Assembly (NCBI RefSeq): GCF_003666015.1
Contig: NZ_QPLT01000013.1
Coordinates: forward strand, 1-64,000
Length of the DNA: 64,000 bases
DNA from: Halorubrum sp. Atlit-26R
GTDB taxonomy: Archaea > Halobacteriota > Halobacteria > Halobacteriales > Haloferacaceae
Direction of reading: 5' to 3'
A program made the position numbers and the translations under genes. The notes under the pieces were generated by a model. It searched no databases and had not been told where the DNA came from. It worked only from the letters and a program-made list of their open reading frames with translations. The stretch's first letter is position 1, and each line of letters starts with the position of its first letter. This document shows positions 47,847 to 55,613 of the stretch, piece by piece.

Positions 47847-49865
47847 CTAGCCGAACTCGATGTCGGGGAAGACCTCGTTGTGTATGTCGATGATGAATAT
47901 CTTCTTGCGCCAGATGATCTCCTCGTTGTCTCGGTGGTCCATCTCGTCCGCGACGATGAGGTTCAGCAGCACCCAGCAGTTGTAGAGCAGCAGGCACAGC
48001 ATGAAGAAGAACCGCCGGACGCCGAGGCACCGACTCCGTGGGTTCGCCAAGAAGTTCTGCTTGATGTCGCGGAACGCCGTCTCGATGCTCCACCGCTTCT
48101 GGTAGAGCTGGCCGACGCCGAACGCAGTCGTTTCAGCGCGTCGCGCCCCGGTCCCGCTCGGATGGAGCCCGCGAGCCTCTACGTCCAAGCTCGTGATGAA
48201 CGCCGCGTACTCCACCTCAGTCCCGTCGCCTTCACCCTCGTCGTCCTCTTCGTCGGGTCCGTTCATACCCGGCAGCGTCGTCTGTGAAGTGCCGTCGTTT
48301 GTCTCGCCGGCCTTCCGCTTCTCGCCCTTCTTCGTAACCGAGCGCGTGATCTTCTCCAAGGCGAGCAGCGTCGTCTTGTGCATCGTGTGGTCGGCACCCT
48401 CTATCTCGTAGTCCGTCCAATCGGCACGTCCCTCGGCTCCCTCGGCGAGGAACTCCTTGACTGCGCCGCGGGTCTTCCGCTTCTTGATGACGTAGTCAAG
48501 GCCGCAGTGGGTGATGTACGAGCAAATCTTCTGGGTGCCGTACTCGCTGTCGGCGTAGACGTTGTTGACGTTCACGAGGCTGCAAGCGCGGTCGATGAGG
48601 TAGCGCACACACTGGTACTGCTCGTCCGATTTGACCTTCGAAACGGACGCCAGAACGATGGCGCGACCACGGTAGATGGCGGTGAGCGTGATGTCCTCGT
48701 ACGCGTAGCCGGTCTCGTACTTGGGGTAGCGGTGAAGGACGCCGTCAGGCTCCTCGACGTCGGTGTCGTTGCGGTTGTGGTACTCGCGGGCCGTCCCGTC
48801 GATGCAGATGTCCACGGGCCGGTCCAGCATCCCGCGCTCCCTCAGCATCTCCACCTGCTTGTCGATCCCGTGCTCCGTGCGCTTGTGCCACGACTCACCT
48901 TCGCCGAAGTCGCGGTCCTCGGGGTTGACCGACCAGTCATAGGAGGTCTCGCCCGGAACCAGTGCGTTGTTGCGTGCGTAGTTGAGTTCGGCGAGCTTTC
49001 GAGAGTAGTTTCGGAGCGGCTTCGCCAGCGCCTCTGAGCACATGTAATCGTCGTCGGTGACGCGGTGCTCGGACACGTACACGTCTCTACCGCCGGTCAC
49101 CGATTCGTTTCGCCGGCTCGTAAATGTCGCCTGCTCGGTCAGCTTTTCGGCGTCGATTCTCTTGTTCGTCCCGCGCCCGTAGTCGATGACCTCGTTGAAG
49201 AGCTCACGATATTCCTTGAACACGCGGTCGCGCGTCTGTTGCTCGATCTGGTGCTCGTCCGGAATTTCTGTGTCTTCCTCGGGTTCCGTCGGCAGGAACT
49301 CGTGAATCTGTTCGTCGATGTCCTCGACGAGGTTGAAGTCGTGGCTCTTCAGCTTCGCAGCGATGCGAGCGGCTGCGAATCGCACATGCTCACGGAAGGC
49401 CGGTCGGTAGCGCTCCCACCATTGCGTGGAGAACGTCGTGCGGTTGGGTACCTTGCCGTCCTCGAACCCGAATCCGGAAGCAATCTCGGGGTTCTGTTCA
49501 AGATACCACTGAAGGGAGTCGAATCCGCTGATGTCGTCCGAGATCATCTTGAGAATGTATGCCCGCATCATCGCCATCCCGTTGAACGAGGAGTTGATGA
49601 GATCGTCTTGCGGGACAACGTCAACGACCTCGTACTGAAGCTGGTCGGCGATTGAATCCCGATTCGCGTAGGACTCCGCACGCGCTTGCTCGATGGCTTC
49701 TATTAGCTCCGCGGACTTCCCAGAGCAGTCATCTGGTTGGGAGAGCGCAGCGGAAAGCTGGTTTTGACGGGTATTTGAGACGTGTTCAGAGATATCCGCA
49801 GTCGTGTACGGCCCACCCGAATCCTCCAAGACAGGAACGGCGTCGTCGGGTGGGTGGTCAGTCAT
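47847..49865 (-). CDS. Large DDE transposase (IS4-like), 672 aa
   Basis: Starts MTDHPPDDAVPVLEDSGGPY. Long N-terminal region (about 1-330), then the core: DICIDGTAREYHNRND (first Asp), VYADSEYGTQKICSYI (second Asp), an acidic insertion (about 535-570) and YQKRWSIETAFRDIKQNFLA, the Y-(2)-R-(3)-E-(6)-K signature. The C-terminal helices RRFFFMLCLLLYNCWVLLNL are typical of the group. Frame intact. Its gene lies 190 bp from the left terminal repeat of the 6.3-kb transposon and is the best candidate to mobilise it. Confidence 0.85.
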   Translation of the reverse strand: MTDHPPDDAVPVLEDSGGPYTTADISEHVSNTRQNQLSAALSQPDDCSGKSAELIEAIEQARAESYANRDSIADQLQYEVVDVVPQDDLINSSFNGMAMMRAYILKMISDDISGFDSLQWYLEQNPEIASGFGFEDGKVPNRTTFSTQWWERYRPAFREHVRFAAARIAAKLKSHDFNLVEDIDEQIHEFLPTEPEEDTEIPDEHQIEQQTRDRVFKEYRELFNEVIDYGRGTNKRIDAEKLTEQATFTSRRNESVTGGRDVYVSEHRVTDDDYMCSEALAKPLRNYSRKLAELNYARNNALVPGETSYDWSVNPEDRDFGEGESWHKRTEHGIDKQVEMLRERGMLDRPVDICIDGTAREYHNRNDTDVEEPDGVLHRYPKYETGYAYEDITLTAIYRGRAIVLASVSKVKSDEQYQCVRYLIDRACSLVNVNNVYADSEYGTQKICSYITHCGLDYVIKKRKTRGAVKEFLAEGAEGRADWTDYEIEGADHTMHKTTLLALEKITRSVTKKGEKRKAGETNDGTSQTTLPGMNGPDEEDDEGEGDGTEVEYAAFITSLDVEARGLHPSGTGARRAETTAFGVGQLYQKRWSIETAFRDIKQNFLANPRSRCLGVRRFFFMLCLLLYNCWVLLNLIVADEMDHRDNEEIIWRKKIFIIDIHNEVFPDIEFG

Positions 49866-49904
49866 ACATCAGATCAGCGCTTCTTAACTTATAAAATAAC
49901 TGTT

Positions 49905-50023
49905 GTGTTGAATAGCGGTCCTTGAGCCACGGTGAGGGGATATCTATTTTGGAACCACCAGCTTCAGCCGGTAACAGGCCAATTCACATTCTAACCACCT
50001 CAACTAGCACCGCTATTCAACAC
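49905..50023. mobile_element. Short MITE-like element with GTGTTGAATAGCGGT ends
   Basis: GTGTTGAATAGCGGT at 49905-49919 and its exact inverse ACCGCTATTCAACAC at 50009-50023. About 119 bp, no gene. It lies between the large transposase gene and cassette E inside the 6.3-kb transposon. The parent element is not in the window. Confidence 0.65.
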
Positions 50024-50211
50024 AGCAAAAATAACGGCTCTGTTGAAATCCTATTCTTCAGACATATACACAGATGAAACAGCCGGTTGGTGAGAGCTGC
50101 ATACTGACCGGTGGATAAAGACTCTCTAGTTAGCGGAGAACACCGTATCGAGAAAGATGAACTATTCGAGGATTATTGGGATTGGGGTGGCTACCTTGAG
50201 CTACTACAACA

Positions 50212-50406
50212 TTAGTCAAATAGTTGGTATATCATACTTCCCAATATGCCAATAATCAACAAATAGACCATAAACTCGACGAAAGTAGGGAGTATTCCGA
50301 CTAAGAGCTGCCCTAAGTCGGGATTGTAGAGTGACACCATAATTACAATTCCCACGACTGAGATAATCGTCGCGGCAAACAGGTCCACGATATTGTCCCC
50401 GGACAT
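50212..50406 (-). CDS. Small membrane protein, second cargo gene of cassette E
   Basis: 64 aa: MSGDNIVDLFAATIISVVGI, with two strongly hydrophobic segments (AATIISVVGIVIMVSLY and FVEFMVYLLIIGILGSMIY) separated by NPDLGQLLVGILPT. Its ATG overlaps the stop of the 50406-50645 gene (TAATG), so the two are co-translated. No family recognised; a paired two-component membrane unit is plausible. Confidence 0.6.
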   Translation of the reverse strand: MSGDNIVDLFAATIISVVGIVIMVSLYNPDLGQLLVGILPTFVEFMVYLLIIGILGSMIYQLFD

Positions 50407-50645
50407 TAGCTTTCACTCTCCATTTCGCTGATTTTCTTGAGGTTTCTCAGTGACAACACGATAATCAGGAATAGTATCGGACCGAGCGCTGAGAGTAGTA
50501 GTGCGGATGGGAAGGAAAGATCGGTTGAGAACACTTGATACAATTGGTTCATCAACGCCAATACAATACTTCCCCCCGCGCTCAGTGTTGCAACTATGGA
50601 GAAGGTATCATTATCAAGTAAACTCTCAATTAGTCCCCCTGCCAT
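50406..50645 (-). CDS. Small membrane protein, first cargo gene of cassette E
   Basis: 79 aa: MAGGLIESLLDNDTFSIVAT, with TM segments around TLSAGGSIVLALMNQLYQV and PSALLLSALGPILFLIIVLS, and a charged C-terminus (LRNLKKISEMESES). Two hydrophobic helices of phage-holin-like size. Translationally coupled to the next gene. Function unknown. Confidence 0.6.
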   Translation of the reverse strand: MAGGLIESLLDNDTFSIVATLSAGGSIVLALMNQLYQVFSTDLSFPSALLLSALGPILFLIIVLSLRNLKKISEMESES

Positions 50646-50838
50646 CCGTATTCCTATCTCTCTCCAACAACCGATCTCCGTTTATTCTTTTCGTACCGGC
50701 TGGTCTCCACGCATCTACGGTTCAACATTTGCCCCAAGGTCCGAGATGCTGTACTGAACGATACCTGGGTCTCCTGTACTGAGCGATTGTGGGATCAAAA
50801 CTATCAACTACTGAGGATTTCAACAAAGCCAAAATAAC

Positions 50839-51433
50839 GGCTCTGCTGAAATCCCATTCTTCAGATAGATTGTCACCTGAAACAGCCGGTCGGTGAGAGT
50901 TGCTTATTGAATCCGGTTACGCGTCCTGTTCATCTCAAACCTCGCTGAAACCTCGTCCGATCAAGTACCCAACTACTGTAATCACGCCAGACATGATTGC
51001 TCCGCTTCCAACTGGGAATATGAAAGCGCCCGGCCCCGCCATGATCGGGATGAACAGATTGAGTGTGAAACCAAAACATGGGCCGAATGCGAGTATCCAA
51101 TTCCCAACGAGATCTGCGCCCTGAAACGCCCGGAAGACAACGATGGCGGTAATAAGGAGCGCACCCACCCAGACTATAGCTGATTGTACTGAAGTCGAGG
51201 GCTCCAAGTCCCAGACCCGCAACCCAGTCAACGTCGCAAAAACAAAGAGAAAGGCGGCTGTGGCCGCTAAAATCTCACTTGTTCGCTTGTTCAAAATCAT
51301 ATACATTCAAATTGTCCTACATTACGTATGTGTCTTATGAGTCAAACCGAGATGGTCTAAGCAATCTGCGAGTCTCCTGTATTGACTACAACCGGGGCAG
51401 AATATATCACCTACTGAGGAGTTCAACAGAGCC
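50839..51433 (-). mobile_element. Cassette element F (GGCTCTGTTGAAATCC family)
   Basis: Left end GGCTCTGCTGAAATCCC at 50839, right end AGGAGTTCAACAGAGCC to 51433; 595 bp, both ends with one or two changes from consensus. Cargo gene and left arm are homologous to cassette B (for example gagtt/agctgcttNttgaatccggttacg). No target duplication, so older or recombined. Confidence 0.8.
50935..51306 (-). CDS. Membrane protein carried by cassette F (homolog of 23681)
   Basis: 123 aa: MYMILNKRTSEILAATAAFL, same length and four-helix layout as the cassette B cargo. Conserved blocks include RVWDLEPSTSVQSAIVW, VVFRAFQGAD, GPCFGFTLNLFIPIMAGPGA and GYLIGRGFSEV. Both copies start and stop at the same distance from the left end (96 bp). 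The strong conservation of a frame carried on two separate elements suggests a selected function, perhaps for the element or as a host-beneficial trait. Confidence 0.72.
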   Translation of the reverse strand: MYMILNKRTSEILAATAAFLFVFATLTGLRVWDLEPSTSVQSAIVWVGALLITAIVVFRAFQGADLVGNWILAFGPCFGFTLNLFIPIMAGPGAFIFPVGSGAIMSGVITVVGYLIGRGFSEV

Positions 51434-51680
51434 ACATAGACCTATACCACAAGGTGTGGTGGTAGGCGGTTCTAAATTAAACACTTCAAGATGGAGCCAA
51501 CCAAGGGGTGCCAGCAGCTTTTAACATATAATAATACGCTCTAATTAACATTGAATTACCCAATTTAAAACCTCACCAAGATTATTTATAGTAGATTCTG
51601 CTCTATTAAAGATAATCCCACTCTATTAGTGTATAGTAAATTAACAAGATTTATGTTATTATTCCATACTATATTCGGTT

Positions 51681-52661
51681 GTGGTTAATACAGTAACCCG
51701 TCGAAAGTTTGGTCGCGTCGTTGGAACCACCGCCGGAATCGCAGGCGTGTCCGGTATTAGTAGTGCGGCTGACGAAAAGGAGGATCAGGATGAACCGCAG
51801 AGTAACGTTGAACTGCGGCATGACCGTACTGTCGAGGATGGCAAAGTGTATGTCATCGCAATAGCCCGTAACACAGATACGGGTGAGACTGAAGCTGCTG
51901 CCTTCGTTCGACCTACTGGATCTTCCGATTCAAAAGAATCAGATTCTGAGCAGTCTGAGACGGGAGAACTCCTTGATATCTCTGACGATGTTGTTGATGA
52001 CATAGAAGCGACGGTCTTCGACAATCAAAGCGAACGAAAAGCCAACACGGAAGGAGAACTAAAAAAGTCGAGTGGTAATGAACAGACCGACATTTGGGGC
52101 CCCATCCGTGAGAAAACACAACCTTCTGGCATTACCACCCAGCAGAAAAATATCATACAGGACGTTCTTGAGGAGATTGCGGCTGGTGCGAAAGAATCTG
52201 TCAATCGAGTTGGGTTCTACTTCATCGATAGTCCCGATGGAACAGACTGTGACGCGGAAATAACTGATCAACACCCCCACCGTCAGCTGGGCGTCTCTAT
52301 TGACTACGACGAAGATATAGGTAATCTCACAGTTGCGCTCATCACCCCAATTGTATCGGGTATTATTGGTACGGTGTACAGCGGTACCCCCGTTGGTGGG
52401 ATCGGAGCCGGTCTTCTTGGAGCAGTAGTTGGATTCGGGATTAACGAACTCAAAGATACCTCCAATATCACGGTGGCTTACCGTGATATTGACAAATCTG
52501 CCTTTGGGAAGACCGATGCGGCGATTCAACCTCTGGTGAGCGGCATCTGGATGGATGAGGACACCGACATGCTCACTTACACGGCAGATTATCCCCTCGT
52601 TCACTTAGAAGACGCTCCGGTAGATGTGGAGGTTGGTGCGGAAGAAACTTTCAACCAGTAG
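51681..52661 (+). CDS. Twin-arginine secreted protein of unknown function (possible halocin-like precursor)
   Basis: 326 aa from a GTG at 51681. Signal VTRRKFGRVVGTTAGIAGVS (twin Arg, then hydrophobic core, then SSAAD cleavage region). A long acidic middle (about 75-150, many Glu/Asp/Ser) leads to a C-terminal domain with a Gly-rich hydrophobic stretch: VALITPIVSGIIGTVYSGTP and VGGIGAGLLGAVVGFGINEL. Precursor layout (TAT signal, acidic pro-region, Gly-rich hydrophobic C-terminal part) recalls archaeocins, but no sequence match to halocin C8 is seen. The DNA around is AT-rich, unlike most of the window. Confidence 0.6.
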   Translation: MVNTVTRRKFGRVVGTTAGIAGVSGISSAADEKEDQDEPQSNVELRHDRTVEDGKVYVIAIARNTDTGETEAAAFVRPTGSSDSKESDSEQSETGELLDISDDVVDDIEATVFDNQSERKANTEGELKKSSGNEQTDIWGPIREKTQPSGITTQQKNIIQDVLEEIAAGAKESVNRVGFYFIDSPDGTDCDAEITDQHPHRQLGVSIDYDEDIGNLTVALITPIVSGIIGTVYSGTPVGGIGAGLLGAVVGFGINELKDTSNITVAYRDIDKSAFGKTDAAIQPLVSGIWMDEDTDMLTYTADYPLVHLEDAPVDVEVGAEETFNQ

Positions 52662-52706
52662 GGGAGAGGACAACAATTATAAACAAACAGTCTTTATTTT
52701 GAATTA

Positions 52707-52949
52707 ATGATTCGAAAGATGATTGATGCTTATATAAAGGAGTACCAACGATCAGGTTGGGAGTTCCATACCCAATATATGGGGCCGATACTGCTTAATC
52801 TCAGCCTGTTGGCTGTGCTGATCGTGGTTGTGGGTACTGCTCGAACCTACTATGAAGTCTCAAATTTTGAATTATTTCTCTTAGTTTCAATCAACTGTAT
52901 TATTGTTCCTATCCTAATGTGGTATCCAATCCGAAAGGCTGGCTATTAG
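52707..52949 (+). CDS. Small membrane protein next to the secreted protein
   Basis: 80 aa: MIRKMIDAYIKEYQRSGWEF, a basic/aromatic N-terminal helix, then two TM segments (ILLNLSLLAVLIVVVGTA and FLLVSINCIIVPILMWYPI) and a basic end (RKAGY). It follows the secreted protein by 45 bp on the same strand. Such a pair (exported peptide plus tiny membrane protein) is a usual arrangement for a toxin and its immunity factor, but this is only context. Basic composition is unusual for a halophile. Confidence 0.6.
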   Translation: MIRKMIDAYIKEYQRSGWEFHTQYMGPILLNLSLLAVLIVVVGTARTYYEVSNFELFLLVSINCIIVPILMWYPIRKAGY

Positions 52950-53039
52950 CAGAATTTCTTTCATATCTCTATTCTGTGTTTCTCTCTTCTGTAGGAGATT
53001 GTTGATACAGGTGAGCTGCCGCTGTGGGGTCGAAGAGGA

Positions 53040-53410
53040 CAATGACACCGCGTCAGCGGTGTCCGACACGGATGATTCCACTAGATGTGTTTGGGTCGGA
53101 ATCGGTCGCAGCGGGCCTGTTACAGTAGGTTCGCTGCGGTGACAGTATTTTATGTCCTCGCTGGCGTTCTGACTGTTCGGTAAGACCGGCACGATCTTCG
53201 CTTGTTCGAAGATCGCACTCCGCAAATGGTTGTTCTCGATCTACGCGTTTGCGGTTTAACACCAGCTACAGGCAGTTACAGTACGAAACCGAGGCCACCC
53301 ACAAAATGGTCCACAGGCGTGTCGAGCGCTTCAAGAAGCGCTCGACGCGCCGTCACTCGATCTCTGTGGCCCGGTCGAAATTGACGAGCGCTCTTGTGTA
53401 GCACATTGTT
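53040..53410 (+). pseudogene. ISH4-type (IS1595-family) transposase remnant
   Basis: Plus-strand reading gives GKTGTIFACSKIALRKWLFS and IYAFA, then after a frame change SYRQLQYETEATHKMVHRRV-type sequence. This is the region following the zinc ribbon in ISH4-like transposases (TGTIFxxSKIALRKWLFSIYAF...). At least two frameshifts and stops; catalytic core missing. Limits are approximate. Confidence 0.65.
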
Positions 53411-53608
53411 GATGTAATGTTATCCTGCGATTTACAGATTCGTGAATCAAATTTGGAGTCCACGGTAGAGGTGCTTAGAAGGTCAATTAGTGTTCCCACT
53501 CAGCTAGCGACAACTGCATCAACAATCAGCTACTGATGAGTGTTCTATATTTATGGTGGAACTGGTCGGGCAAGACCCAACCACGAGTGAGTGAAGATGG
53601 TGTACACA

Positions 53609-53843
53609 GGCTTTGTTGAAATCCTCAGGGAGTCACATGTCCGCCGTGTGATTCGATGAGATGGTCGGCAACCGCTGCTAGGTCGTCGCCGATCTCGTTG
53701 TGGAGTTCGAGGACGACTACGACCCGCGCGGGGGACCGTGCGGAATCGGTTAGAGTATCTCGTTGAAGAGCAGTCGGTCGAACGCGTGAAGCACGCGACC
53801 GGTACAGTGACGTATCGGTGAGTAGAGTAGTTCTCTCGATCAC
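53609..53843 (-). mobile_element. Solitary cassette left end with truncated minus-strand frame
   Basis: GGCTTTGTTGAAATCCTC at 53609 is a cassette left end. A minus-strand frame stops at 53625, 16 bp inside, and ends VVVLELHNEIGDDLAAVADHL then IESHGGHVTP, which has normal halophile composition, while its upstream part is Arg-rich and out of phase. No right end follows before the transposon boundary at 53919. Probably a decayed cassette. Confidence 0.45.
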
Positions 53844-53927
53844 CAGGTCGTCCGAGGTCGCAGTAACACCGTGTTAATTCCGCTACTGCGAGTCACCAAG
53901 AATCATCGTTTGAGGTACTAAACAAAT

Positions 53928-54705
53928 CACGGTCAAGAAGGAACCGACGGGCGAGTGGTTCGCCACGTTCGGAGTCGAAATGGACCGTGAACCGCCCGAA
54001 CCGCCTGAGAATCCCGAGCGGTGCGTCGGCATTGACGTGGGGATTCTCAAGTACGCCCACGACACCGACGGGACCGCCGTCGGGTCGCCCGACCTCTCCG
54101 CCGAACGGGAGCGTCTGGAACGCGAACAGCGGTCCCTCTCACGGAAGGAACACGGGTCGAACAACTACGAGAAGCAACGACGGCGGGTCGCGGAGTGTCA
54201 CGCCGATCTCCGACGGAAGCGCCGCGACTTCCTACACAAACTCTCGAACTACTACGCTCGGGAGTACGACCTCGTGGCGGTCGAAGACCTGAACGTGAAA
54301 GGGATACTCGAATCACCGTCGAACAGCCGCAACACAGCGTCGGCGGCGTGGCGAACGTTCCTCACATTACTCGAATACAAGTGCGAGCGTGAAGGAACGC
54401 AGTTCGTCGCCGTGAATCCGAGAGGGACGACCAAAGAGTGCGCGTCGTGCGGCGTTTCGACCGACAAACCGTTGTGGGTCCGTGAACACACCTGTCCCGC
54501 CTGCGGATTTAAGGCGGACAGGGACGCGAACGCGGCGTGGAACATCCTTTCTCGCGGCCTCGAAAATGTAGGAGTGGGACACTCCGAATCAACGTCTGTG
54601 GAGACTGCGCTCCCTGTGGACACCGACTCGGTGTCTGCAAAGCGCGTCGTGGAAGCAGGAAGCCCTACCCTCAAGGAGCAAACGGCGTCAGCCGTGAGCG
54701 AGTAG
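53928..54705 (+). pseudogene. tnpB: TnpB gene, 3' fragment (continued from 47655)
   Basis: The frame opens directly after the target duplication: ITVKKEPTGEWFATFGVEMD. RuvC motifs are present: CVGIDVGILKYA (Asp), VAVEDLNVKGI (Glu) and ADRDANAAWNIL (Asp), plus the zinc ribbon CASCGVSTDKP...CPACG. So the catalytic half is intact, but it lacks its N-terminal half because of the 6.3-kb insertion. An internal ATG at 53980 could still give a 241-aa RuvC-only product. Confidence 0.85.
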
Positions 54706-54720
54706 GGTAGGGTAGTTCAC
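54640..54720 (+). ncRNA. Right end and candidate omega RNA of the split tnpB element
   Basis: ggaagccctaccctcaaggag...cgtcagccgtgagcgagtagggtagggtagttcac overlaps the tnpB stop and contains CCCTACCC / GGGTAGGG, an 8-bp inverted pair. This is the conserved right end of the family (a second copy of it is alone at 28268). Guide sequence would lie from about 54720. Limits inferred. Confidence 0.5.
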
Positions 54721-55613
54721 TGATCGGCTTTCTGTGATTCGTCTGCGTGGCTGGCTTCCTGCTGGAACACGCTTACGTGATCTTCGACGAACGCTCGCAT
54801 CGTCCGGGGAGGGCGTCCAAGCACGTCTACAACGTCGTCAGTCACTCGGCCTGCCAGCCCAAGTCGGGCGGTCGTATAGATGCCCAGCATCACGATGACG
54901 AACGGAAGCGGTGAGCCGCGGCGGTACATCGTCGTGGCGAATTCGATTGGGCCGGGTTGGGTGTATTCGATTTCCCGATCCAAGACTTCGGAGAAGATTT
55001 CGGCCACGTCGTCGTATGTCAGTGCCTCCGGCCCAGTCACGTCGTATGCGCGATTCTCGTGGCCCGGTTCGGTGAGAGCTGCCACTGCGACGGCGGCGAT
55101 ATCTCTGGCATCGACGAAACTCGTAGTTCCGTCACCCGCGGGAACGAACATCTCATCACGGTCAACGATGTCTTCTCGATGGACCTCAGATAGATTCTGC
55201 ATAAAAAACGACGCTCGCAGGAGCGTGTAGGTCACGTCGGTCTCACGAAGCGCCTCCTCGATGCGGTGATGGGGTAAGAGCGGATTCTTTTCGGCCCCGA
55301 GTACCGAGAGGTAGACGACATGGTCGACACCGACCCGAGCCGCAGCGTCGACGGCCGGCGTGAGATGGCGCTTCACGCGACTCACTGATGGCGGTCGGAT
55401 GAGAAACATCGCGTCGACATCCGCGAACGCTGCGCCCCACGTTTCTGGTTTGTGGAAATCGAACGCAACACATTCGACATCACTCACGAACTCCTCGCGG
55501 GCCCGCTCGGGATTACGGACGCCCGCTCGGACGGCGACGTCTTTCTGGGTGAGTTGGCTAACGACGTGACTTCCCACGGTGCCAGTGGCTCCGGTAACGA
55601 GGATGCGTTTCAT
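54717..55613 (-). CDS. NmrA/SDR-type NAD(P)-binding protein
   Basis: 298 aa. N-terminal Rossmann motif LVTGATGTVGSHVVSQL (GxxGxxG), then VDAMFLIRPPSVSRVKRHLT, YLSVLGAEKNPLLPHHRIEE and LLRASFFMQNLSEVHREDIV, the NmrA/QOR2 pattern. No catalytic YxxxK is clear, so a redox-sensing or quinone-reductase-like role is likely. It overlaps the upstream 55610 gene by 4 bp; both are divergent from the HxlR regulator and probably its targets. Confidence 0.83.
   Translation of the reverse strand: MKRILVTGATGTVGSHVVSQLTQKDVAVRAGVRNPERAREEFVSDVECVAFDFHKPETWGAAFADVDAMFLIRPPSVSRVKRHLTPAVDAAARVGVDHVVYLSVLGAEKNPLLPHHRIEEALRETDVTYTLLRASFFMQNLSEVHREDIVDRDEMFVPAGDGTTSFVDARDIAAVAVAALTEPGHENRAYDVTGPEALTYDDVAEIFSEVLDREIEYTQPGPIEFATTMYRRGSPLPFVIVMLGIYTTARLGLAGRVTDDVVDVLGRPPRTMRAFVEDHVSVFQQEASHADESQKADQ

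Larger units (their letters stand above)
50036..50830 (-). mobile_element. Cassette element E with 8-bp target duplication
   Basis: Left end GGCTCTGTTGAAATCC at 50036, right end GGATTTCAACAAAGCC to 50830; 795 bp. AAAATAAC is duplicated on both sides (50028-50035 and 50831-50838). This proves that the unit moved as one piece. It carries two overlapping minus-strand membrane-protein genes. Cassette F follows directly, so E landed next to F's left end. Confidence 0.88.
47656..53919 (-). mobile_element. 6.3-kb transposon in tnpB: 15-bp terminal repeats, 8-bp target duplication
   Basis: Terminal inverted repeats AGTACCTCAAACGAT at 47656-47670 and ATCGTTTGAGGTACT at 53905-53919, flanked by AAACAAAT on both sides (47648-47655 and 53920-53927). 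Excision restores the tnpB frame exactly. Contents: a 672-aa transposase near the left end, a MITE, cassettes E and F, a secreted protein gene and a membrane protein gene, an ISH4-type remnant, and a solitary cassette end. Either a cargo transposon or an IS that was enlarged by nested insertions. Confidence 0.87.

Noticed and set aside
48378-49655. Plus-strand frames opposite the 672-aa transposase
   Set aside because: Antisense shadows; the minus strand carries the catalytic signature.
19504-51433. Integron-type gene cassettes
   Set aside because: The units have terminal inverted repeats at both ends, one has a target duplication, and there is no integrase or attC-like site. Transposition explains them better.
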